Shown: one piece after another, positions 1 to 8,862 of the stretch
Layout of the letters: every line of letters starts with the position of its first letter
Position numbering within the stretch: the stretch's first letter is position 1
Assembly: GCA_021300455.1 (NCBI GenBank)
Contig: JAJTDP010000028.1
Span: 1 to 55,639 of the forward strand
Direction: 5' to 3'
Length of the DNA stretch: 55,639 bases
Source: Sediminibacterium sp.
GTDB taxonomy: Bacteria; Bacteroidota; Bacteroidia; Chitinophagales; Chitinophagaceae
Position numbers and translations under genes: made by a program
Notes under the pieces: model-generated
What the model was told of the DNA's origin: nothing
The model's input: the letters and a program-made list of their open reading frames with translations, nothing else
Databases searched by the model: none

Positions 1-342
1 ATTTATATGAATTCTTTTAGATCAGGCAAGATGCAAATTTGGAGAATGCGTCCCGATGGATCAAAACCAGAGCAAGTGACTTTTGATAATTATTCTAATT
101 GGTTTGCGCATATTAGTCCTAATAGTAAACAAGCCATTATTATTAGTTATATAGAGGACCAAGGACAGCAGCACCCTTTTGGTAAGCAAGTAAAATTAAG
201 ACTTGTTAACCTGGAAGATAAAACCATAAAGGATTTAACAGAGCCATTCTTTGGAGGTCAGGGTACTATTAACGTTCCTTCATGGTCGCCCGATGGTAAA
301 AAATTCGCCTTTGTTAAATACGAATTAGAAGAAAAAAAATAA
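1..342 (+). CDS. TolB-like beta-propeller protein, 3' end only
   Basis: The reading frame is open from base 1, so this is the C-terminal ~113 residues of a gene that starts outside the window. Two PD40/WD40-type blades can be seen: one with RSGKMQIWRMRPDGS followed by EQVTFD, and one with VPSWSPDGKKFAFV near the end. This 'SPDG / IW-DG' pattern is typical of TolB and DPP-IV-type propellers, which in Bacteroidota are often periplasmic or surface proteins. The ATG at base 7 sits inside a blade and is not the real start. The exact function cannot be told from the fragment. The stop at 340-342 touches a hairpin that terminates the convergent gene. Confidence 0.7.
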   Translation: MYMNSFRSGKMQIWRMRPDGSKPEQVTFDNYSNWFAHISPNSKQAIIISYIEDQGQQHPFGKQVKLRLVNLEDKTIKDLTEPFFGGQGTINVPSWSPDGKKFAFVKYELEEKK

Positions 343-365
343 CCTATTAAGAAACTTAATAGGTT
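331..365 (-). terminator. Rho-independent terminator of the Gfo/Idh/MocA gene
   Basis: Perfect 11-bp inverted repeat AACCTATTAAG / CTTAATAGGTT (341-351 and 355-365) with an AAA loop. Read on the minus strand the stem is followed by ATTTTTTTTC, a proper U-tract, so it terminates the minus-strand gene ending at 388. The A-tract lies inside the last codons of the plus-strand propeller gene. Confidence 0.85.
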
Positions 366-387
366 ATCTAGAATATTGTAAAGAAGT

Positions 388-1779
388 TTATACTACTTTC
401 ATTCCGATAGGATCCCACAAAATAGGTTTGTTCTGTTGTGCACTTAAATTACAAGCAATAGCTGGAGCTGCGGCTCTTAAACCAAAACTAGCATCTTCGT
501 AAATTTTACTACCTGTTCTTATAGCGTTAAAAAATACAATCATGTGGTCTAGTCTATCATCGTAATTTGCAGGCGCTTCAAATTTAGTTTCTTTTCCTAT
601 ATCATATCCGCCATCTGTATCATTGCCATACTCCGACTGATACCATTTTTTAAATTCTTCTTTTTGTTTATTAGAGAAACTATCAAAAGAATCATATCCA
701 CCATAACCAGGTACAGCGCGTCTTTTCAAGGTTTTCACTACTAAGCCATTGCCAAAGGATTCTATCACACCATCGGTTCCAATTAATTTAATGCCAAAAG
801 GGCCCTTGCCTTCTCCGTCTGTTAAGTTCACTCTTGTCACTACATGAAATGCATTATGCTTCTCAGTGGTTTTATAATTCATCACTGAATTTATAATATC
901 AAAAGAGTCTCTTCCATCTTTCCATAATTTTAAATCGGCAATACTCATAATTTTTTCAGGTCCTACTGCGCCTGTTACGGTATGTATACCTGTTAATAAA
1001 TGCACAATTAAATCTCCAGCGGCGCCAGTTCCATAAGCACCATAATTACGCCATCTAAAAAAACGCTTTGCTTCAAAAGGCACTTTAGGTGCAGCGCCTA
1101 AAAAAGTATCAAAGTCAATTGTTTCAGGGGAGGCATCTGTTGGTATAGAATAATTCCAAGCACCTCTTGCATCGGAGCGGTCACAATAAGACTCTACCAT
1201 GGTTAATTCACCAATAGCACCTGCGGCTAATAATCGCTTCGCTTCTAGTATGCCCACTGAACTTGCCATCTGGCTTCCTACTTGAAATACTTTACCCGTT
1301 TCTTTCTGTGCATTGATGATGCCCCAGCCTTGTTCAATTTTTTGTACCATCGGTTTTTCACAATACACATGTTTGCCTGCGCGCATTGCATCGATAGATA
1401 TTTTTTGATGCCAATGATCGGGTGTACAAATTAAAACCGCATCTACATCTTTGCGTGCTAATAATTCTCTATAATCTTGTGTGGTAAATATTTGATTGCC
1501 CCAGGTTTCCTTAGCGCCTTCTAAGCGTCCTTTGTATAAGTCACATACAGCTACTAACTCTACACCAGGCACTTCTAATGCAGTTCTGGTATCAAAATGT
1601 CCAATAATACCAGAACCAATTAAGCCAATTCTAATTTTATCGTTGGCGCTTACCTTAATTTTTGAATGCAAAATAGAAGCAGCACTTGTATTTGTACTTG
1701 CGCTAGCAGCATTGCCCACAGCCAATAATGCCATGGAGCCTCCAATGTTTTTAATAAAATTTCTACGATTATTACTCAT
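388..1779 (-). CDS. Gfo/Idh/MocA family NAD(P)-dependent oxidoreductase, Tat-exported
   Basis: 463 residues. The N-terminus has a twin-arginine signal (RRNFIK at 5-10, then a weakly hydrophobic stretch ending in AASAS near 28), so export of a folded, cofactor-loaded enzyme is likely. The Rossmann fold carries GLIGSGIIG (52-60). The family motif EKP is at 141-143, and a DHWH segment lies at 121-124. Members oxidise or reduce sugars, inositols or glycosides; secreted Bacteroidota paralogues include alpha-N-acetylgalactosaminidase-like enzymes, so the substrate is open. It is a single gene divergent from the outer-membrane protein at 1975, with its own terminator. Confidence 0.9.
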   Translation of the reverse strand: MSNNRRNFIKNIGGSMALLAVGNAASASTNTSAASILHSKIKVSANDKIRIGLIGSGIIGHFDTRTALEVPGVELVAVCDLYKGRLEGAKETWGNQIFTTQDYRELLARKDVDAVLICTPDHWHQKISIDAMRAGKHVYCEKPMVQKIEQGWGIINAQKETGKVFQVGSQMASSVGILEAKRLLAAGAIGELTMVESYCDRSDARGAWNYSIPTDASPETIDFDTFLGAAPKVPFEAKRFFRWRNYGAYGTGAAGDLIVHLLTGIHTVTGAVGPEKIMSIADLKLWKDGRDSFDIINSVMNYKTTEKHNAFHVVTRVNLTDGEGKGPFGIKLIGTDGVIESFGNGLVVKTLKRRAVPGYGGYDSFDSFSNKQKEEFKKWYQSEYGNDTDGGYDIGKETKFEAPANYDDRLDHMIVFFNAIRTGSKIYEDASFGLRAAAPAIACNLSAQQNKPILWDPIGMKVV

Positions 1780-1926
1780 GATTTTGTGGTTTTAAGTATG
1801 GATGAATTCTCTATCATAAATCTAATAATAATATTTTGAATTTTATAATACACAGACAACTATTTGAAGCCTAAGGGTATAGGTAATAATAGGTGAATAA
1901 GAACCTGAATTGACATGCAATTAAAC

Positions 1927-1934
1927 TACCTTTG
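1927..1934 (+). promoter_or_regulatory. Bacteroidota -7 element (TACCTTTG)
   Basis: An exact match to the Bacteroidota housekeeping -7 consensus TAnnTTTG, placed 40 bp before the ATG at 1975. No convincing -33 TTTG was found at 19-21 bp; a TTGACA at 1910-1915 is nearer than usual. It is probably the promoter of the outer-membrane barrel gene. Confidence 0.5.
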
Positions 1935-1974
1935 CGGCACTCAATTAATTATATTAGAAGCAACTATTTAGCAC

Positions 1975-3228
1975 ATGAAAGGGTATTTTATTAAATTATC
2001 GTTGTTGCTTTCTTTTTGTATTTCCTTAGAATTAAATGCGCAGGATACTACCCTAGGCCACCAGTCAACGCATCAAAAAAATATTTTTACTTTGGCTTTG
2101 TATAAACAACCAGGTTTAGATTCCATGGTTGATTTTGTGGATGGTTTATACCGTGTTTTTAAAGTAAATAAACTTCGCAGTCAAGACAAAATACAAAATA
2201 AAACCCTGTTTACATTTATTCCTGCAGTGGAATATAATTTAGCGACTGGGTTTGCAAGCTCATTGAACGCGAATTTTATTTTACCCGTAAAAAAAATGAC
2301 CGACAACCATTCCTTTGTTTCTTCTGAATTAAAGTACACTCAAAAAAAGCAAGTCATTGCGCAATTGGTGTCTAATGTTTGGTTAAAGAGTAACGAGTAT
2401 AATATTAATACCAACTGGGCCTATTTAAAATTTCCTCAAAAGGATTTTGGATTAGGAGGCAGTAGCGATTTAAAATTATTTGATAATTTAGATTACTCTT
2501 ATATTAAACTACATCAATCCATTGTTAAAAAAGTGGCGCCTAATGTATATTTTGGACCAGGCTTAAACATCGACTACCGTTGGAACATATCGGATACCAA
2601 TACATTGAATAAGCCATTGGTGGGCTTTACTGAATACGGTTTTACAAAACAATCAACATCCATTGGGGTGCTACTTAATTTATTATACGATACTAGAAAA
2701 CAAGTTTCGAACCCTGCTCCCAATAGTAGTTATTTTAATTTAGTGTATAGAAATAATCTCAAAATTTTAGGCAGCGATCAAAACTGGCAGTCTATTTTAT
2801 TAGATTATAGAAAGTATATTCCTTTTCCAATGGGCAGTAAAAATATTTTAGCTTTTTGGTCTTATAATATTTTTACCATTAAGGGTAAACAACCATATTT
2901 AGATTTACCCTCTACCGCTTCAGATACTTATAATAATACTGGAAGAGGGTATATACTAGGAAGGTTTAGAGGAGATAAATTTGTTTTTGCAGAATCTGAA
3001 TATCGTTTTGGAATTACAGAGAATGGATTTTTAGGAGGCGTTGTATTTGCCAATATGCAATCTGTTTCAGAAATGCAAGGAAAACCTTTAAATAATTTTT
3101 TACCAGGTTATGGTGCAGGTATACGTATTAAACTAAGTAAACATTCCAATACCAATGTTGCTATTGATTATGGTATTGGACAAGGTGGTTCAAGGGGAAT
3201 ATTTATGAACCTGGGCGAAGTGTTCTAA
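1975..3228 (+). CDS. BamA/TamA-superfamily outer-membrane beta-barrel without POTRA domains
   Basis: 417 residues with a cleavable signal peptide (hydrophobic segment then LNAQD around 21-25). The body alternates polar and hydrophobic residues like beta-strands and ends in a strand with C-terminal phenylalanine (GEVF), as outer-membrane proteins do. Near residue 325 there is a GRFRGD segment followed by an EYRF strand, matching the conserved loop-6 region of the bacterial surface antigen (D15) barrel. BamA-type POTRA repeats are absent, so this is probably a stand-alone barrel rather than the assembly factor. Its substrate or function is unknown. Its last 26 bases overlap the convergent VF530 gene. 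Confidence 0.7.
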   Translation: MKGYFIKLSLLLSFCISLELNAQDTTLGHQSTHQKNIFTLALYKQPGLDSMVDFVDGLYRVFKVNKLRSQDKIQNKTLFTFIPAVEYNLATGFASSLNANFILPVKKMTDNHSFVSSELKYTQKKQVIAQLVSNVWLKSNEYNINTNWAYLKFPQKDFGLGGSSDLKLFDNLDYSYIKLHQSIVKKVAPNVYFGPGLNIDYRWNISDTNTLNKPLVGFTEYGFTKQSTSIGVLLNLLYDTRKQVSNPAPNSSYFNLVYRNNLKILGSDQNWQSILLDYRKYIPFPMGSKNILAFWSYNIFTIKGKQPYLDLPSTASDTYNNTGRGYILGRFRGDKFVFAESEYRFGITENGFLGGVVFANMQSVSEMQGKPLNNFLPGYGAGIRIKLSKHSNTNVAIDYGIGQGGSRGIFMNLGEVF

Positions 3229-3427
3229 TGTATAACTGCTCTACCTTGGTGCGGGCCCAAGGCGTTTTTCGTAAAAACTTCAAACTAGATTGAATACTGG
3301 GATTGCTATTAAAGCAATTAATAGGGATATGCTGTCCAAGGTCCTCCCAGCCGAAATAGTTCACTAGTTCAGTGACTATAAATTCTAGGGTTATTCCGTG
3401 TAAAGGATCTTTGGAAGCTTGTTGCAT
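3203..3427 (-). CDS. VF530 family (DUF2132) small DNA-binding protein
   Basis: 74 residues from the ATG at 3425-3427; a TTG two codons upstream is less likely. The family signature is clear: PLHGITLEFIVTELV near the start, GWEDLGQHIPINCF in the middle and SSLKFLRKTPWARTKVE toward the end. VF530 proteins are compact alpha-helical proteins proposed to bind DNA; the biological role is not settled. The gene overlaps the 3' end of the barrel gene by 26 bases in a convergent arrangement and is divergent from the pseudouridine synthase gene, whose ATG is only 25 bp away. Confidence 0.85.
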   Translation of the reverse strand: MQQASKDPLHGITLEFIVTELVNYFGWEDLGQHIPINCFNSNPSIQSSLKFLRKTPWARTKVEQLYIRTLRPGS

Positions 3428-3452
3428 ATGCAATATTAAGTAATTTGCTGCT

Positions 3453-4049
3453 ATGCAAGCCCATCGATATTTTATTGTGTATAAGCCAGTGAATATGGTT
3501 TCTCAATTTGTAAGCACTCATCAAGTGAATTTATTGCATCAATTAAACTTTAGTTTTCCAGAAGGCACGCATGCAATAGGTAGGCTTGACCAAAACTCAG
3601 AAGGTTTATTATTACTTACCACTAATAAAAAAATTACCAAGCTTTTATTTCAAGGTCCTGTGCCCCATAATAGAACCTACTTGGTGCAAGTAAAAAATAT
3701 AGTAACTCCCGATACCATAGATAAATTAGCAGGCGGCATTGATATTAGTGCAACAGATGGAAAAACTTTTAAAACCAGTCCTTGCAAGGTTAAACTTATT
3801 AAGAGCCCTCCTAAATTAGCCGCTGTTGAAAAACCCTTGCATAAAAACGCAGAAAATTCTTGGTTGGAAATAACATTAACCGAAGGTAGGTTTCATCAGG
3901 TAAGAAAAATGGTAGCCGCGGTGCATCATAAATGCATTCGACTTATTAGAACAAGTATTGAAGACATTAAAATTGGATCCATGCAACCAGGCGAGGTAAT
4001 TGAATTAAATGAAAACGATTTTTTTAGACTGCTGAAATTAGATGCTTAA
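3453..4049 (+). CDS. RluE-like ribosomal large-subunit pseudouridine synthase
   Basis: 198 residues of the RsuA/RluB/RluE branch without an S4 domain, the size and layout of RluE, which converts a uridine in 23S rRNA helix 89 (E. coli U2457) to pseudouridine. The catalytic motif GRLDQNSEGLLLLT is at 43-56 with the nucleophilic Asp at 46. The second conserved block is EGRFHQVRKM around residue 145. It could instead be an RluF or RluB relative, but the lack of S4 favours RluE. Confidence 0.85.
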   Translation: MQAHRYFIVYKPVNMVSQFVSTHQVNLLHQLNFSFPEGTHAIGRLDQNSEGLLLLTTNKKITKLLFQGPVPHNRTYLVQVKNIVTPDTIDKLAGGIDISATDGKTFKTSPCKVKLIKSPPKLAAVEKPLHKNAENSWLEITLTEGRFHQVRKMVAAVHHKCIRLIRTSIEDIKIGSMQPGEVIELNENDFFRLLKLDA

Positions 4050-4059
4050 AATTCTGTAC

Positions 4060-4899
4060 TTAAGTATAACTATTAGCAATAAACCCATAGACCATTTTAG
4101 CACAAAGCAAAATAACTACTATACCTAAAATAAGCCTTAAGGTATTAGGATTTGATTTTTGTGCAGTTCTAACACCCCAGCCCGTGGTGGAGAATACACC
4201 AATTAATACAGGTGCTGATATAAACATAGAAATATAACCTACTTGCATAGGTAAGACATGCTGCATAGCGGACCTCGCATCAATGCTTAAATAACTTACA
4301 CTAATAGGTATTGCGAGCATGGCCACCACACCAATAGAAATAGAACTTGCTTTTATTAAAGGTGTTTTAAGTATATCGGTTAAAATAGGAATTACAATAA
4401 TACCTCCACCTAGCCCTGATAAAGAAGAAATAAGCCCGGCCACTATTCCAATAATGGGAAAATAAGGTTTGTTGAAATAATTATCTGAAATAGGCGGAGG
4501 CGGTTGTTTAAAAAACAACATTCTAATAGCGAGTATTAATAGTAATGTAAAAAATACCAAGTCAAAATCAGATTTATGATACCAGCTGCCATTTTTAATA
4601 AATTCAGTCATAAAAAAAGCAGTAATCATTCCGGCCACACTTATATACATCACTTCTTTTACATGTAAGTTTTTAACTTTATATTGTTTGTAGCTTACAC
4701 TTAGTCCTGTAAAGGCGGTAATAAAAAAAGAATGTGCAATAATAAATTTTACAACCTCTGTTTCAGGAATTTTTAAATAATGAAATAGAATATCAAAGAC
4801 AGGAATGAGAATTATATTACCTCCTGTGCCAATGAGCCCTGAATAATAGCCTACAATGGCACCTACAATTAATAAAATAAGAAATAAGGTAATAGTCAT
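4060..4899 (-). CDS. TSUP (TauE/SafE) family membrane transporter
   Basis: 279 residues with about eight hydrophobic segments arranged as two repeats. Each repeat carries the family glycine motif: GLIGTGGNIILIPVF near residue 22 and SGLGGGIIVIPIL near 165. TSUP proteins move sulfite, sulfoacetate or other small organosulfur anions across the inner membrane. The start is 19 bp after the ppx stop on the same strand, so it is probably the last gene of the ppk1-ppx transcript. Whether its substrate relates to polyphosphate is unknown. It converges on the RluE-like gene with a 10-bp gap. Confidence 0.85.
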   Translation of the reverse strand: MTITLFLILLIVGAIVGYYSGLIGTGGNIILIPVFDILFHYLKIPETEVVKFIIAHSFFITAFTGLSVSYKQYKVKNLHVKEVMYISVAGMITAFFMTEFIKNGSWYHKSDFDLVFFTLLLILAIRMLFFKQPPPPISDNYFNKPYFPIIGIVAGLISSLSGLGGGIIVIPILTDILKTPLIKASSISIGVVAMLAIPISVSYLSIDARSAMQHVLPMQVGYISMFISAPVLIGVFSTTGWGVRTAQKSNPNTLRLILGIVVILLCAKMVYGFIANSYT

Positions 4900-4918
4900 T
4901 TTTTAAAATTAGCCATCA

Positions 4919-5797
4919 TTAATCCTCCACCATATCATATAAATGATGAATGAGTCCGTCGGCCAAGCCTATTTTAGGCACATGCATTTCATTAATATTG
5001 CTCCATTTACAAATAGCATTATATATTTTCAAGGCAGGAACAATTACCTCGGCTCGGTCTTCCTTAATCGTATACTGCTTCATTCTTTCTTCCACAGTTA
5101 AAGGCTCCATTTGTTTATAAATGTCCTTGATTTCATCGTATGTCAATAATTTACTTGGCTTGGCGCCTGCAATAGCATATACTTTATTGATATTGCCACC
5201 CGAACCAATACCTATAATGTCATCATATTTTTTAGACAAGTCCTTAAGGGTTTCTTTCATATCCTCCCAGGTGCTGTCCTTTACTTTATTGGTTAACAAA
5301 CGAACAGTTCCAATATTAAAAGACCTTTGAATAATTACTTTTCCTTTATGGTATAAAGTTAGTTCGGTACTACCGCCGCCTACATCTGCATATAAATAAC
5401 TTTTATTGTTATCTAAAAATTCGGCAATATGGTTTTCGTAAATAATTTCCGCTTCTAATTCTCCAGTGATAACTTCAATTTCAATACTTGTTTCCGACTT
5501 TATTTCTTTGATAATTTCTTTGGCATTTTCTGCATCACGCATAGCACTTGTAGCACAGGCCATATAATGATCCACCTCGTATACCTTCATTAAATTATTG
5601 AAAGACTTAATGGTATTAATAAGCATTCTTCTCTTTTGTCCGCCAATGTTACCTTTTTCAAAAACATCAAAACCTAATCTAACCGGAATTCTTAATAGGT
5701 TTAACTTATTAAAAGTGACTTCTTTTCCTTTTTTTATGACTTCACAAATAAGTAATCGTGCTGCATTACTTCCAATATCTATAGCGGCGAGTATCAA
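4919..5797 (-). CDS. ppx: Ppx/GppA family phosphatase (exopolyphosphatase)
   Basis: 292 residues, the short form with only the two actin-like ATPase domains and no C-terminal HD domain. Motifs visible are AAIDIGSNAARLLI (4-17), MACATSAMRDAENA near 80, YADVGGGSTEL near 137 and GIGSGGN near 197. The enzyme hydrolyses terminal phosphates of inorganic polyphosphate, or pppGpp in GppA-like members. It starts 7 bp after ppk1 on the same strand, the classical synthesis/degradation pair, which supports exopolyphosphatase over GppA. Confidence 0.9.
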   Translation of the reverse strand: MILAAIDIGSNAARLLICEVIKKGKEVTFNKLNLLRIPVRLGFDVFEKGNIGGQKRRMLINTIKSFNNLMKVYEVDHYMACATSAMRDAENAKEIIKEIKSETSIEIEVITGELEAEIIYENHIAEFLDNNKSYLYADVGGGSTELTLYHKGKVIIQRSFNIGTVRLLTNKVKDSTWEDMKETLKDLSKKYDDIIGIGSGGNINKVYAIAGAKPSKLLTYDEIKDIYKQMEPLTVEERMKQYTIKEDRAEVIVPALKIYNAICKWSNINEMHVPKIGLADGLIHHLYDMVED

Positions 5798-5804
5798 TTT
5801 GTTT

Positions 5805-7868
5805 CTATTTTTTTCCTATTAAGTAATTGTAAGTTTCCACCTGAGATTTCACTTGTTTCTTACCAACGGAAGGTACATACTTATTGCTTAATTCTGTATC
5901 TAAAATTCTTGCTTTCTGATTATCTTTTAATTGAATATTAATAATATCAATTAATTCCTTTTTGATTTTTTCATCTAAAATAGGAGCAGCTACTTCTATG
6001 CGGTGGTCCAAGTTTCTTACCATCCAATCGGCACTTGAAATAAATACCTTCTCTTTTCCATTATTATGAAATATCATTACTCTAGCATGTTCTAAATATT
6101 GATCAACAAGGCTAATGGCATTCAAATTTTCAGTTGATTTAACAGTTCTCTTTTTTAGCGTTAAGATACCTCTAATAATTAAATGCACTTCAACACCAGC
6201 CTTTAATGCAGTATATAAATGATCCAATAATAATTGATCACTAATGGAATTTGATTTAATAATTATTTTTGCTGGTTTACCTTGCTTTGCAAATTTGATT
6301 TCATTATTAATTAATTCAATAATGGAATTTCTCATATTAATAGGAGATAAAAGTAAGTTCTTTGTTTTTTCAATAGGCTTATCTCCTAATTGCCAACTAG
6401 ATAAATAAGTAAATACCTTATTCACCTCCATTAATAAGGCCTTGTTGGCTGTTAATAAACAATGATCGGCGTATATTCTAGCCGTTTTTTCATTTAAATT
6501 ACCCGTGCTTATAAAACCGTATTGAATTAATTTATTAGCTACCTTTTTTTGTATGACACAAATTTTAGCATGCACTTTCATATTAGGTATGCCTACAAGT
6601 ACATTCACTCCTTCTTCCTCCATTAATGTTTTCCATTCTAAATTGGCTTCTTCATCGAATCTTGCTTTTAATTCTAAAAATACAGTTACTGCCTTCCCAT
6701 TTCTAGCAGCGTTAATTAAGGCATTGATTACTTTTGAATTAGTCGCTAAGCGGTAAGCGGTTATTTTAATGGAACTAACATTATCATCCATTGCAGCTTC
6801 TCTTAACATATCTATTACAGGGTCGTAACTATGGTAGGGGAAGTGAAGCATCACATCTTTTTTTAAAATAACTTCTGCTATTTGAGTTTTATTTCTAAAG
6901 GCTGGATGCGCAAATGGTTTTGATCTTTCTTCTTTTTCAACAAGTACATCTGGGAAATCCATAAAATGTCTAAAATTATGAATATGTCCTCCAGGTATGA
7001 TACTACTTTTTCTACTGAGGTGTAATTTCTGAATTAAAAATTCTAGTAATTCCGCATTCATGTCTTTATCATACACAAATCGAACAGGTTTTCCTTTTCT
7101 TCTATTTTTAATACCTTTTGAAATTTTCTCAACAAAATTAATACCCACTTCTTGGTCTAAATCAATTTCTGCATCCTTGGTAATTTTAAACACATGGGCA
7201 TCAAATTTATTGAATTTGAAATGCGAGAATATAATGGGTAAGTTGAACTTAACTATATCTTCCAATAAAATAATTGACTTGGTACCTGGCGCAGAAGGTA
7301 AAATCACAAAACGTCCTATAGATCTTGAAGGAATTTCAATTAAAGCGAATTTTTCTTGATAAGCGTCTTGCTTATTTTTCATTACAATGGCTAAATACAA
7401 ACTTTTATCACGTAAATAAGGTAACTCAGGTAAGTTTTCAATCATCAAAGGAATAATATAAGGGCGCACTACATTGTCAAAATAGTCTTTTACAAACTCT
7501 TTTTGAACGGCATTTAGTTTTCTTTCATTTATGATTAAAACTTTTCTTTTAATAAGCTCCTTATTAATATTGCTCCAAATTCTAGCAAACTCACTTTGTT
7601 GCTTTAAAACCACCCTTTGAATCTCATCTAAAATTATTTGAGGTGATTCGACAATATCAATATTGCTTTTTTTATTCTTATCAATTAACTCTACCATTCT
7701 TTTAAGAGTAGCCACGCGCACTCTGAAAAATTCATCTAAATTATTAGAAAAAATGCCCAAAAATCGAATTCTGTCCTTTAAAGTAACTGTTTTGTCGTTG
7801 GCTTCTTGCAAGACACGAGCATTAAAGCTAAGCCAGCTGATATCTCTTGGTATAAATTCTGCTTTCAT
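5805..7868 (-). CDS. ppk1: Polyphosphate kinase 1
   Basis: 687 residues from the ATG at 7866-7868 (MKAEFIPRDISWLSFN); an in-frame TTG two codons upstream is less likely. It transfers the gamma phosphate of ATP onto polyphosphate. The N-terminal domain has the usual FLGIFSNNLDEFFRVRV segment. The phospholipase-D-like catalytic domains show KVHAKICVI, whose His is the expected phospho-histidine, and GNLNEKTARIYADHCLL. A WMVRNLDHRIE block near the C-terminus matches the last PPK domain. It is the first gene of the ppk1-ppx-TSUP operon. Confidence 0.95.
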   Translation of the reverse strand: MKAEFIPRDISWLSFNARVLQEANDKTVTLKDRIRFLGIFSNNLDEFFRVRVATLKRMVELIDKNKKSNIDIVESPQIILDEIQRVVLKQQSEFARIWSNINKELIKRKVLIINERKLNAVQKEFVKDYFDNVVRPYIIPLMIENLPELPYLRDKSLYLAIVMKNKQDAYQEKFALIEIPSRSIGRFVILPSAPGTKSIILLEDIVKFNLPIIFSHFKFNKFDAHVFKITKDAEIDLDQEVGINFVEKISKGIKNRRKGKPVRFVYDKDMNAELLEFLIQKLHLSRKSSIIPGGHIHNFRHFMDFPDVLVEKEERSKPFAHPAFRNKTQIAEVILKKDVMLHFPYHSYDPVIDMLREAAMDDNVSSIKITAYRLATNSKVINALINAARNGKAVTVFLELKARFDEEANLEWKTLMEEEGVNVLVGIPNMKVHAKICVIQKKVANKLIQYGFISTGNLNEKTARIYADHCLLTANKALLMEVNKVFTYLSSWQLGDKPIEKTKNLLLSPINMRNSIIELINNEIKFAKQGKPAKIIIKSNSISDQLLLDHLYTALKAGVEVHLIIRGILTLKKRTVKSTENLNAISLVDQYLEHARVMIFHNNGKEKVFISSADWMVRNLDHRIEVAAPILDEKIKKELIDIINIQLKDNQKARILDTELSNKYVPSVGKKQVKSQVETYNYLIGKK

Positions 7869-8004
7869 TTGCAATTTAATTTTGTGGCAAAATTACCAAA
7901 TCAAGGATGAAGTAATTTTCCGTTCACAATTTATTAATATTATGGTAATATAGGCGACATATAGTTGTTAACTACTTGTGCGTTATTTACATAAAATACT
8001 ACCC

Positions 8005-8850
8005 ATGGACAAAAGACCAATGGAAATATGTATAGTAAGTGACCTACATTTAGGCACTTTTGGGTGTCAAGCAAAGGAGGTTCTCAATTATTTAAAGAGC
8101 ATTAAGCCTAAAACACTCATTCTAAACGGAGACATAATAGACATTTGGCAGTTTAACAAGCGCTATTTTCCAGCAAGCCATATGGCGGTGATTAAGCAAA
8201 TATTCAGCATGGCTAGTAAGGATACCAAGGTTATTTATATCACTGGTAACCATGATGAAGCCTTACGTAAATATGCCGACTTTGAAATGGGCAATATTCA
8301 ATTAACCGATAAGATTGTTTTTGAAATCAATGGCGAAAAGAATTGGGTATTTCATGGGGATGTATTTGACAGAACTACTAAAGGTGGCGCCAAAATAATA
8401 GCAAAATTGGGCGGCTATGGATATGATTTACTAATACTTATTAATAGTATTTTGAATTGGAGTTTGAGAATGATGGGTAAAGAAAAAATGAGTTTAAGCA
8501 AGAGCGTTAAAAATGGGGTAAAAAAAGCAGTTTCTTTTATTAATAATTTTGAACAAACTGCAGCAGAATTAGCTATAGAAAATAACTATCAGTATGTAAT
8601 ATGTGGTCATATTCATCAACCACAACACCGCGTGGTGACTACCGATAAGGGTAGCGTTACTTATTTAAACAGCGGCGATTGGATAGAAAATTCAACTTCT
8701 TTAGAGTATTATGACAATGCTTGGACTTTATACCATTATGACCCTAAACAATTTAATGAAGAAAAGGGAAATAAGAAAAATAAAATTATCAATTTAAGAG
8801 AAGAGTTAAGCGTAATGACCAAGGAAGTGGCATTTCAAGTGTCCATGTAA
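8005..8850 (+). CDS. LpxH-like UDP-2,3-diacylglucosamine diphosphatase family metallophosphoesterase
   Basis: 281 residues from the ATG at 8005; a GTG at 7978 extends the frame, but related proteins begin as here with a few residues before the first strand. The calcineurin-like metal motifs are complete: DLH (13-15), GDIID (42-46), GNHD (81-84), HGDVFD near 117 and GHIH near 205. LpxH cleaves UDP-2,3-diacylglucosamine in lipid A synthesis; this longer Bacteroidota form may act on another nucleotide-lipid. The next gene starts 12 bp later and is a glycosyltransferase, which suits an envelope-glycolipid role. Confidence 0.8.
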   Translation: MDKRPMEICIVSDLHLGTFGCQAKEVLNYLKSIKPKTLILNGDIIDIWQFNKRYFPASHMAVIKQIFSMASKDTKVIYITGNHDEALRKYADFEMGNIQLTDKIVFEINGEKNWVFHGDVFDRTTKGGAKIIAKLGGYGYDLLILINSILNWSLRMMGKEKMSLSKSVKNGVKKAVSFINNFEQTAAELAIENNYQYVICGHIHQPQHRVVTTDKGSVTYLNSGDWIENSTSLEYYDNAWTLYHYDPKQFNEEKGNKKNKIINLREELSVMTKEVAFQVSM

Positions 8851-8862
8851 TTTAGTTCATTC

